DNA from: DASUPK01 sp963819715
GTDB taxonomy: Bacteria; Actinomycetota; Thermoleophilia; Solirubrobacterales; 70-9
Direction of reading: 5' to 3'
NCBI GenBank assembly: GCA_963819715.1
Contig: CAWFXE010000006.1
Coordinates: 620,001 to 684,000, forward strand
Length of the DNA stretch: 64,000 nucleotides
Part shown: piece by piece, positions 47,430 to 54,950 of the stretch
Position numbering within the stretch: position 1 is the first letter of the stretch
Layout of the letters: each line of letters begins with the position of its first letter
Made by a program: the position numbers and the translations under genes
The notes under the pieces: model-generated
Seen by the model: only the letters and a program-made list of their open reading frames with translations
Told to the model about the DNA's origin: nothing
Database searches by the model: none

Positions 47430-48414
47430 CAGCGCGCCCCTCCGGACTCGGCGGCGCCTCGCTGGAGCAGCTCGTCGGGGTCGGCGCGGCGGCCCACCCA
47501 GCCGGAGCGGATCTGCTCGAACAGCGTCGTCGGCTCGTCCCGGGTGCGCCCGCGTCCGTAGTGGCGCTCGAGGAAGTACTGGCCGATCGAGAGCACGGTG
47601 GTCATCGCCAGGTACCAGATGCACGACCACGATCAGCAGCGGGATCTGCTGGAAGTTCTGCGCGTAGATCAACTGCGCCGAGTAGAGCAGCTCCGGCCAC
47701 CGCGATCACGCTGACCAGCGAGGTGTTCTTCAGCATCGAGATCGTCTCGTTGCCGGTCGGCGGGATGATCACCCGCATCGCCTGCGGCAGGACGATGCGG
47801 CGCATCGTCTGGCCCTGGGTCATCCCCAGCGCCTTGGCCGCCTCCGTCTGGCCCTCGTCGACCGAGATGATCCCGGCGCGGACGATCTCGGCCATGTAGG
47901 CGCCCTCGTTGAGACCGAGCGCGAGCATGCCGGCGACGAACGGGGTGATGAAGTCGTTCGCGTTGAGGTGGATGAAGGAGGGCCCGAACGGGATGCCGAG
48001 GTCGATCGTCGGGTAGAGCGCGGCGATGAAGTTCCAGAAGCAGGATCTGGACGAGCAGCGGTGTTCCGCGAAAGATCCAGATGTAGAACCAGCTCGAGCC
48101 GCGGATCAGGAAGTTCGGCGAGAGCCGCATCACCGCGAGCAGCACCCCGAGGACGATCCCGATCACCATCGCGAGCACGGTCAGCTCGATCGTCTTGACG
48201 ACGCCGTCGAGGATCCGCTGGTCGAACAGATACTGGCCGACGATGTCCCATTCGAAGTTTGGGTTCGTCGATCGCGGACCGGATCAATGAGGCCGCGATC
48301 AGCGCGACGATCGCCGCCGCGATCCAGCGGCCCGGATGACGAACCGGGACCGCCTGAATCTCCTCAGACGGTCCCGGCTGCGTCGCTGACTTCGGTGCCA
48401 GATGACGGAGTCAC
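47429..48414 (-). CDS. Polar amino acid ABC transporter permease (GlnP/HisM-like), frameshifted
   Basis: About 325 residues with breaks near 48365, 48260, 48040, 47695 and 47625. Blocks: RWIAAAIVALIAASLIRSAI, LTVLAMVIGIVLGVLLAVMR, GSSWFYIWIFRGTPLLVQIL, GMLALGLNEGAYMAEIVRAG, QTEAAKALGMTQGQTMRRIV with the EAA loop, and LPQAMRVIIPPTGNETISML. Five to six membrane segments are typical of the HisM/GlnP family. The start is GTG at 48414, after AGGAGG about 12 bases upstream. Confidence 0.85.
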
Positions 48415-48431
48415 TGGCGGGACTTCTCCTC

Positions 48432-49348
48432 CTAGCTGGTTGCTCCGTTGATCTGCGGGTTGTCGATCGCCGCGTCCGGCAGCTGCCAGTAGTCGAAGAT
48501 CTTCTGCATCGTGCCGTCGTCGTACAGGGCCTTGACCGCGTCGAGCATGGGCTGCGCAAGCGCGCTGCCCTTCTTCATCGCGATCCCGTAGGGCGCGACG
48601 CCGTAGGCGTCGCCGAGCTTGAACTTGCCATCCGACTGCTCGACGATGTACGCCGCCACCGGCGAGTCGGCCATGCCGAGCTCGGCCCGACCGCTCGAGA
48701 TCGCCAGGTTGGCGCCGTTCTGGTCCGGATAGACCTGGACGTCGACCTTGCACTTCTTGGCCTGGGCCTGGGCGTCCTCCTGCTGGGTGGTGCCCTTCTC
48801 GACCGCGACCGAGTGGTCGCAGAGGTCGGCCAGGGTCGTCGGGTTGAGCTGGCGCGTCGGCCGCGGCGTAGAACGACGTGCCGGCCTGGGCGTAGGTGAC
48901 GAAGTCGTTCGTCTTCTGGCGATCCAGGGTGTCGGTGAACGACGAGATGCCCAGGTCGTACTTGCCGGCGGTCAGGCCCGGCAGGATGCTGTCGAACGGG
49001 GTGTTCTCCACCTTCGCCGTCAGCCCCATGATCTGGCCGAGCGCCTTCGAGATGTCGGCGTCCGCGCCGATCACGGTCGTGTTGTCGCTCGGCCGAAGAA
49101 CTCCATCGGCGGATAGGTCGCGTCCGAGGCGATCGAGAGCTCGCCGCTCTGCGATGACGGCGCATGCCGCCGCGCCGGCGATCTGCGTCGTCCTTGGCGA
49201 CGTTGATGCCCGGCGTGGCGGTCAGCTCGCCCCCGGACGCGTCGTGCCGGTGCGTGCTGTTGTCGTCGTTGCTGCTGCCGCAGCCCGCTGCCACCGTGAC
49301 GGCGGCGAAGGCGACCACTGCGATCAGAGCGCTAAGTCGGGATCTCAT
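48432..49348 (-). CDS. Amino acid ABC transporter substrate-binding lipoprotein, frameshifted
   Basis: About 300 residues with breaks near 49190, 49095 and 48855. The lipoprotein signal has the lipobox VAAGC near residue 23. Family 3 binding-protein features follow: IGADADISKALGQIMGLTAK, VENTPFDSILPGLTAGKYDL, SSFTDTLDRQKTNDFVTYAQ, GTTQQEDAQAQAKKC, LAISSGRAELGMADSPVAAY and the C-terminal KALYDDGTMQKIFDYWQLPD. It binds a polar amino acid or similar ligand outside the membrane. ATG at 49348, with GGGGAGGAG just upstream. First gene of the binding-protein, permease, ATPase run. Confidence 0.88.
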
Positions 49349-49435
49349 AGTTTGCTCTCCTCCCCTGTGGGGCTCGGGTACAGGCCGGACCCTATCTCCT
49401 AAGCGCCGTTCAACACGGAGACTGTGCCGCACCTG

Positions 49436-49456
49436 ATACTTCACTTTCTGAAGTAT
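49436..49456. promoter_or_regulatory. Inverted repeat before cysM, candidate operator
   Basis: A perfect inverted repeat with 8-base arms: ATACTTCA, a five-base spacer, TGAAGTAT. It overlaps TATGCT (49454-49459), a possible -10, and lies only 13 bases before the cysM start, so a protein bound there would block transcription or a short leader. The inner ACTTTCTGAAG is shared with one mismatch by the site at 10166-10176. Confidence 0.5.
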
Positions 49457-49468
49457 GCTCTTGCGCGG

Positions 49469-50439
49469 ATGAGCACCGAGCCGCTCCTCAATCGTCCCTG
49501 CGGCGGGCACTTCGAGAACGTCCTCGAGGCGATCGGCAACACGCCGCTGGTCGAGCTGCCCCGCCTGACGCCGAAGCCCGAGGTCCGCCTCTGGGCGAAG
49601 CTCGAGGGCCGCAACCCGACCGGCTCGGTCAAGGACCGGGTCGCCAAGTACATGATCGAGGACGCCGAGGAGCACGGCGCGATCGAGCCGGGCCACACGC
49701 ATCCTCGAGCCGACCTCGGGCAACACCGGCATCTCGCTGGCGATGATCTGCCGCCGCAAGGGCTATCCGCTCAAGGTCGTGATGCCCGACAACGTCACCG
49801 AGGAGCGCACCCAGCTGCTGCACATGTACGGCGCCGAGATCGTCTACTCGGAGGGCGCCAAGGGATCGAACGGCGCCGTCGAGCTGGCGCTGGAGATGGC
49901 CGAGGCCGACGCCTCCTACTACATGCCCTACCAGTACGGCAACGAGGCGAACCCGCGCGCCCACTACGAGGGCACCGCCAAGGAGATCCTCGACGAGCTC
50001 GACGAGGTCACCGCCTTCGTCGGCGGGCTCGGCACCGGCGGCACCCTGATGGGCAACGGCCGCCGCTTCAAGGAGGAGAACCCCGAGACCAAGATCGTCG
50101 CCGCGGAGCCGATGCAGGGCGAGCTCGTCCAGGGACTGCGCTCGCTCGACGACGGCTTCATCCCGCCGATCATCGACCTCAGCCTGCTCGACCGGAAGAT
50201 CATGGTCTCGAACATGGACGCGATCGTCTGGACCCGCAAGCTGCTGCACGAGGAGGGCATGTTCGCCGGCGTCTCCTCGGGCGCCATCGCCTACGTCGCC
50301 CACCGGATCGCCACCGAGCTCGACGAGGGCAACGTCGTCTTCCTGGTCCCGGACGACGGCTGGAAGTACCTCTCCAGCGGCGTCTACACGAAGCCGCATC
50401 GAGGAGCTCGAGGACATCGACTCCACCGTCTGGTGGTAG
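49469..50439 (+). CDS. cysM: CysM-type cysteine synthase (probably carrier-protein / O-phosphoserine dependent)
   Basis: About 323 residues with breaks near 49700 and 50398. It starts MSTEPLLNRPCGGHF, has AIGNTPLVELPRL, K55 in NPTGSVKDR as PLP lysine, the LEPTSGNTGISLAMICRRKG loop, VGGLGTGGTLMGNGRRFKEE and AGVSSGAIAYVAH, ending in DDGWKYLSSGVYTK and Thr-Val-Trp-Trp. The LWAKLEGRNPTGSVKDR and GWKYLS segments are closer to mycobacterial CysM, which uses O-phosphoserine and thiocarboxylated CysO, than to CysK; this is from memory of that family. ATG at 49469. Confidence 0.88.
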
Positions 50440-50461
50440 CCGGCTCTCGTAGCCTCCACTC

Positions 50462-51275
50462 GATGGCGCGATCCGGACGCACTGAAGCGCGTCGCCACGC
50501 GCGTGAAGAAGCTCGCGAAGGGCTACGAGCCGCCGAGCTTCGACCACGTCCCGCATCCCGACGCCGCGCTCTTCCTGTCGCGCGATCGACCACCAGACCG
50601 GCTACACCGAGCCGCACATGGTCGACGGCGAGGGCCCGTACGAGGGCAGCGACCTGCTCTGGGCCCTCGGGCCTGCGGGCCGAGCGCCGCGCCCCGGGCG
50701 CCCTCACCGCCCGCTCCCTGATGGGCGTTCCCGCCGAGGCGATCGCCGCGCGTCTTCCGCGCCGGACCAGGACAACCTCCACGACCCGGAGCGGCGCGCC
50801 AAGCTCTGGGACGACCTGTCCAAGGGGATGCTGAAGAGCTACGCCGGCCAGGCCGAGCAGCTGATCGACGCCGTCGGGCGGCAAGCTCGGCCGGGCCCGG
50901 CGGGGCGCTGGTCCGCCTCAGCGAGTTCGACGCCTTCGCCGACCCGCTGCGCAAGAAGGCCTTCCTGGTCTGCAAGATCTGGGAGCGGCGCGGCTGGCTC
51001 GAGGTCTCCGACCCGGAGAGCTGGGAGGTCTCGCGCCGACAACGTGCTGATGCGGCTCGCGCTGCGCTCCGGCCTCGTCCCCGAGGGGGACGTCGACGAG
51101 GTCCGGGAGGCGACCCGCGAAGCCTTCAAGCAGGTGGCCGAGCAGGCCGAAGATCTCGCCGCCGGTCCTCGACGACCTGCTCTGGCAGAGGGGCCGCGAG
51201 GACCCCGACCTGCTCGGGAACGAGGCGCGGCGATCTGACCGAGCCGCCCCGCCGCGAGGGCGCGTCTTCTACTGA
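50462..51275 (+). CDS. Unknown protein between cysM and the JAMM peptidase, frameshifted
   Basis: About 270 residues in several frames, not recognised. Blocks: RDPDALKRVATRVKKLAKGY, FDHVPHPDAALFL, DHQTGYTEPHMVDGEGPYEG, SDLLWALG, NLHDPERRAKLWDDLSKGML, LSEFDAFADPLRKKAFLVCK, DNVLMRLALRSGLVPEGDVD and VLDDLLWQRGREDPDLLGNE, ending in Arg-Val-Phe-Tyr. It looks like a mostly helical soluble protein. Breaks fall near 50475, 50585, 50680, 50755, 50880, 51035 and 51160. The true start may be the ATG at 50462 followed by a break. Its position between two sulfur-carrier genes makes it worth testing for a linked role. Confidence 0.55.
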
Positions 51276-51290
51276 GACCTAACTCGGGCG

Positions 51291-51686
51291 ATGAGGATCC
51301 CGAGGCAGATCTACGACGAGCTGCTCGCGCACGCGCGCGAGGAGGCGCCGAACGAGTGCTGCGGGCTGATCGGCGGCAACGACGGCGTTGCGAAGACGGT
51401 CTACCGGGCGCGCAACGCCGAGGCCAGCCCCCTCCGCTACAACCTCGACCCCCAGGACCAGTTCCGGATCATGACCGCGATGGACGAGAAGGGGGAGGAG
51501 CTCGCGGCGATCTACCACTCCCATACGGCGAGCCCCGCCTATCCCTCGCAGACGGACATCAACCTGGCCGCCTATCCCGACGCCCTCTATCTGATCGTCT
51601 CCCTGGCCGAGGGCGAGGAGCCGCTCCGCGGCTACCGGATCGAGGACGGCGAGGTCGACGAGGTCGAGCTCCGAGATTGGCAGTGA
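51291..51686 (+). CDS. JAMM/M67 metallopeptidase, Mec-like carrier-protein peptidase
   Basis: 131 residues, intact. The JAMM zinc site is complete: E22 in NECCGLIGG, H76 and H78 in IYHSHTASPAYPS, S86 and D89 in the SQTDINLAAYP segment, giving H-x-H-x7-S-x2-D. Prokaryotic members cut amino acids or peptides from the C-terminus of ubiquitin-like carriers; mycobacterial Mec releases cysteine from CysO-Cys. Here it follows cysM and one unknown gene, and could both trim the Gly-Gly-Ser-Arg carrier (11871) and release its cysteine adduct. ATG at 51291. Its stop overlaps the next start (GTGA). Confidence 0.9.
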   Translation: MRIPRQIYDELLAHAREEAPNECCGLIGGNDGVAKTVYRARNAEASPLRYNLDPQDQFRIMTAMDEKGEELAAIYHSHTASPAYPSQTDINLAAYPDALYLIVSLAEGEEPLRGYRIEDGEVDEVELRDWQ

Positions 51687-52199
51687 CGAGCCGCGAGGAA
51701 TCCGCTCAGTCTGCCCGCGCTGCGCGCTCGCCCATCCGATCGAGCGAGCGGTTCTGCCGCGACTGCGGGATGCCGCTGGTCTACGCCGGTACGCGCGAGG
51801 AGGAGCCGATCACCGACGCCCACGAGCGGGCGCGCAAGGTCCGCCCGCAGTACGCGCGGGGGGAGCTGGTCCGCGTCACCGGCGGCCAGAACATGGCCGA
51901 CGGCGGAGATGATCCAGGGGATCCTGCTCGAGCAGGGCATCCCCTCGATGCTGCGGCGGGCGCGCGGCTTCGACGTGCCCGACTTCCTGGCGGCCGGGCC
52001 CGCGCGACGTGCTGGTCCCGGAGTCCGGCTACGAGGCGGCGCGCGAGGTGCTCGCCGGGAGCCGACATGCTCACCGCGGAGGCGCCGCCGGGCTCAATGC
52101 CCGGGATCGGCTCGCCGGCGCGGCTCGCGGCTGGGAATGGTGGCGGCCGTTGGCGCTGCCGCCGTGATCGTCTACCTCTTCTATCTCGCGTTCGGCTGA
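51683..52199 (+). CDS. Zinc-ribbon / DUF2007-like protein with C-terminal membrane anchor, frameshifted
   Basis: About 170 residues. FCRDCGMPLVYAG is a short Cys pair that could be half of a zinc ribbon. RGELVRVTGGQNMAEAEMIQGILLEQGIPSML (positions about 51860-51955, across a break near 51905) matches DUF2007-type signal-transducing domains, followed by FDVPDFLAAGP and a VLVPESGYEAAREVLA strand in other frames. The C-terminus is a membrane segment (AAVGAAAVIVYLFYLAFG). It is coupled to the JAMM gene and overlaps the convergent gene by 19 bases. Confidence 0.6.
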
Positions 52200-53075
52200 G
52201 CGCCGCGCGGCGGTCGTCTGGTCGTCGGGTCGAAGCTGAACTCGGGCGGCGTCCCGAGCTCGAGGTCGAGGCCCGGCCGCTCCAGCGCGTCGCTCAGCGA
52301 CGGCGCCTCCGAGCGAATCGGACTGCGGATAGAGGATCTCGTCGAGGTGCGTCGCGCCAGGCGCGCTCGATCTCGCGCATCCGCGCCTCGAAGGCGAGCT
52401 CGAGGTTGCCCTGCGGGCCCTGGCGGTGCAGTCGCGGAGGCCATCCGCGCGCAGGCATCCGGCCCCGCGTGGCGGTCGAGCAGGTCGAAGATCGTGCCGC
52501 CCAGGATCAGCGCGTCGCGGCGGGAGGGCGGGAACGCGGGGCGGTCGCCCTCGCGCAGGCGGGTGATCACCGCGGCCCGGTACAGGGAGGTCTGCCCGGC
52601 GAAGTACTGGGCGGCGCCCTCGATCAGCCAGGCCCAGCGCAGGTAGGTGATGAAGCGGCGCGGCGTCCACATCGGCGGCAGCGCCGTGTTGTTCGCCGCC
52701 AGGACGATCTGGCAGTACATCCGCTCGGCCGTGCCACGCAGCGCGCGCAGCGAGTCCTCGCCCGCCGAGCGCCGCTCCATCCAGGTGTCGTTCAGCGTGT
52801 GGATCTCCCCGTCCATCGGCCAGCCCGCCAGGTAGCGCCGTCCGGCCGGCGCGGCGGCCCAGCGAACCGCCGGGAGCAGCGGATGCGCGGCGGAGAGCCA
52901 GGCGGGGTTGTCGTGCAGGATCACCGTGACGTTCCCGGGCACCGCGTCGAAGCGGTCCTCGAGCCGCAGCCGCAGGTCCTCCAGCGCGTCGAGGACTCGG
53001 TGCGCGCAGGCGAGGTCGTCGTCGTCGTGCCGCGCGGTGAAGCTGAGCGAGTCGGTCTCGATCCAGGTGATGGAT
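52181..53075 (-). CDS. Peptidase-MA-like or unknown protein, start unclear and C-terminus frameshifted
   Basis: About 290 residues. The clean part reads ACAHRVLDALEDLRLRLEDR, FDAVPGNVTVILHDNPAWLS, ILGGTIFDLLDRHAGPDACA and RWAWLIEGAAQYFAGQTSLY. The VTVILHDN strand and a Trp-Leu-Xaa-Glu-Gly-Xaa-Ala-Xaa-Tyr helix resemble gluzincin peptidase-MA-like proteins, but the usual HExxH is not present, so it may be inactive or unrelated. No ATG, GTG or TTG lies between the in-frame TAG shared with the DUF1152 stop (53081) and the GTG at 52942. Breaks near 52430 and 52330 affect the last 100 residues. Confidence 0.5.
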
Positions 53076-53080
53076 TGAGG

Positions 53081-54010
53081 CTACTCGCGGGCTCGGGCGC
53101 GCTCGAGCTCCAGCTCCGTCTCGATGCCCATCGCCGTCAACGCGTCGTGGGCCTCCTCGAGGCTGCCGGCGGGGGAGACCGCGGTGGCGAGCGGCACGGC
53201 TGATTTTGCAGCGGCCACCGGGTCGAAGAAGAAGGTGAGGGCGCCCAGCGGGGTGAGCTCGACGCTCCGCCGGCCGCCGCGGATCGGGACCTCGCCCCGC
53301 TCGCCGCGGGCGCAGCGGACGGCCATCAGGCTCGCCTCGGTCGGCACAACGTCCGCCGCCTTCTCGACCAGCTCGCATGAATTCGGGGTCAGCCCCCAGG
53401 CTCCGAGCAGGGCGTCGGCCCCCTGCAGCTCGGTGATCCGCTGCAGCACCTCGTCCGGGCTGAGCTCGCCGTCGCAACCGGGTCCGTAGACGGCGCCGAT
53501 CACCTCGCTCGAGCGGGCCAGGAACAGCCCGGCGGCGAGGACGATGGCGTCGCAGAGCGGACTGGCGAGGCCGGGCTCGTCGCCGTGGGCGAGCACGTCG
53601 CCTCCGACGTCGAGCAGAACGATCGCGTCGCATTCGAGCTCGGCTGCCGCCTCCGTGAGACCGGCGGCGAGGGCCTGCGGTCCGCCGGTGATGTCGATCA
53701 GCAGAACCGGCTTGCCCAGGTGCGCCGCCATCTTCGATTCCGAGAGCTCGACGCCGTCGAGGGTCTTGGTGCCGCCCTCGGTCAGGAGCGCGGCGGAGCC
53801 GCACGGCCGGGCGCCCTGGATCTCATCCAGCGAGCGCGGGCCGGGGCGCGGGTCGATCGGTGAGCGCTCCCAGGCGACTCCACCGAGGACCCATTCGGTC
53901 CCGAGGGAATCGAGCAGGTCGGTGATCGCCAGGGCGCCGACGACATCGCCGCCGCCGCCCATGCCGATCAGCAGGGCGCGCTTCGCGTTCTTGAGGGCGC
54001 TCAGAGGCAC
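53081..54010 (-). CDS. DUF1152-family protein
   Basis: About 309 residues of the DUF1152 family, function unknown. The N-terminus has a nucleotide-like loop LLIGMGGGGDVVGALAITDL, then EWVLGGVAWERSPIDPRPGP with a conserved Glu-Arg, LIDITGGPQALAAGLTEAAA, AIVLLDVGGDVLAHGDEPGL and SPLCDAIVLAAG. GTG at 54010 is preferred; ATG at 54046 is possible. A repeat element (54052-54090) lies between it and the DUF1802 gene upstream on the same strand, so they may or may not share a transcript. Confidence 0.8.
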   Translation of the reverse strand: MPLSALKNAKRALLIGMGGGGDVVGALAITDLLDSLGTEWVLGGVAWERSPIDPRPGPRSLDEIQGARPCGSAALLTEGGTKTLDGVELSESKMAAHLGKPVLLIDITGGPQALAAGLTEAAAELECDAIVLLDVGGDVLAHGDEPGLASPLCDAIVLAAGLFLARSSEVIGAVYGPGCDGELSPDEVLQRITELQGADALLGAWGLTPNSCELVEKAADVVPTEASLMAVRCARGERGEVPIRGGRRSVELTPLGALTFFFDPVAAAKSAVPLATAVSPAGSLEEAHDALTAMGIETELELERARARE

Positions 54011-54051
54011 GGCTTGGCCACCAGTCGTACCCGCCTGTCGCCGCAAACATC

Positions 54052-54090
54052 AGTCGCGGCGGCAAGCCGCCGCTCCAAGGTAGAGCGGCT
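54052..54090 (-). repeat. Dispersed intergenic repeat with hairpin, copy B
   Basis: AGTCGC, a hairpin-forming GGCGGCAAGCCGCC, then GCTCCAAGGTAGAGCGGC. The end matches the element at 59226-59270 at about 18 of 22 bases, while the hairpin arms differ but still pair. It touches the stop codon of the DUF1802 gene. Confidence 0.5.
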
Positions 54091-54715
54091 AGGCAGGTAC
54101 TAGGTCGCCCTGGCAGATCTCGCGGATCGAGGCGGCGGCTCGCTCGAACTCCTCGTCGGCCATCACCGGCGTTCCCTCGAAGGGGAGGTCGCGATCGATC
54201 TCGACCCAGGAGCGGCAGCCGTGGTGCTCGTCCTTGACGCGCACCGTCACCGGGCGCGGGATCCGATGGACCCGGAGGAGCAAGACGTGCAGCGGATGGG
54301 TCCGCTTCCACGCGAGCCGCTTCTGTGCGTAGTCGGAGGTCCAGATGTGGAAGGGCGTCAGCGCCTCGACCACGCGGTGATCCTCGGTCGTGAAGTGATC
54401 GATGATCTCGGCCCAGCTGCGGATCCTCACCCGGTCGGGCTGGGGAATGCCGCCGTCCTGGAGCAGCGCCCGCGGGGGCGGCTCCTCGTCGGGCCAGACG
54501 CCCTCCTCGAGGGCGCGACGGAGCTCGGGGTGATGGGACTCGCGGACCAGGTCGTTGCGCTGGTGGTCGAAGGTCGGATAGAGGAAGAACTGGTCGTGTT
54601 CGACCTCGAAATGCTTCTCGTCCTCGCGGATTCCGCCCTTGCGGAGGGCGACGAGCTGCTCGCCCTCGGCCAGCGCCCGCACGGTCACAGCCCACTCTTT
54701 CAATGCAATCGGCAT
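54089..54715 (-). CDS. DUF1802-family protein
   Basis: 208 residues, intact, of the DUF1802 family, function unknown. The N-terminus MPIALKEWAVTVRALAEGEQ, RKGGIREDEKHFEVEHDQFF, LYPTFDHQRNDLVRESHH and the FHIWTSDYAQKRLAWKRTHP segment are the family's conserved blocks. It ends with a helix after Met-Ala-Asp-Glu-Glu-Phe-Glu. ATG at 54715 lies about 84 bases after the candidate promoter at 54799-54827. Confidence 0.85.
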   Translation of the reverse strand: MPIALKEWAVTVRALAEGEQLVALRKGGIREDEKHFEVEHDQFFLYPTFDHQRNDLVRESHHPELRRALEEGVWPDEEPPPRALLQDGGIPQPDRVRIRSWAEIIDHFTTEDHRVVEALTPFHIWTSDYAQKRLAWKRTHPLHVLLLRVHRIPRPVTVRVKDEHHGCRSWVEIDRDLPFEGTPVMADEEFERAAASIREICQGDLVPA

Positions 54716-54798
54716 AAGGAAATTAGGGGGTAGTCAATCTGGATTCGGATGCGGGGGCGGGGCGCAAGAATCGTGCCGGAGCCCCCTCGGGGCCGCGC

Positions 54799-54827
54799 AG
54801 TCTAGAGGACGAATTCCGCTTTGACAA
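54799..54827 (-). promoter_or_regulatory. Candidate promoter of the DUF1802 gene, with adjacent inverted repeat
   Basis: On the minus strand TTGTCA (54827-54822) and TAGACT (54804-54799) are 17 bases apart, a good sigma-70-type layout in an otherwise AT-poorer gap of 235 bases (54716-54950). Just upstream of the -35 lies CTTGTG, nine bases, CACAAG (54830-54850), an inverted repeat that could bind a regulator. Nothing else was seen in this gap. Confidence 0.55.
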
Positions 54828-54950
54828 CCCTTGTGCCGCTTTGTCACAAGCCCAGAGACTTAGTTGTAAGTGCCATACGGCCCATTCCCATGCGGTCTTT
54901 GTCCTGGTTGACCGGCCAATCGACGCAACTTGCGCCATTCCAAACGACCA

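Noticed and set aside
9690..52400. Programmed frameshifting as the cause of the many frame breaks
   Set aside because: Breaks go both ways, lack slippery heptamers with downstream structure, hit unrelated families and cluster in tracts; error in G/C runs explains them better.
52071..53804. Minus-strand open frame of 577 codons across the DUF1152 region
   Set aside because: Arg-rich shadow of DUF1152 and the gene after it; the other frame carries the conserved motifs.
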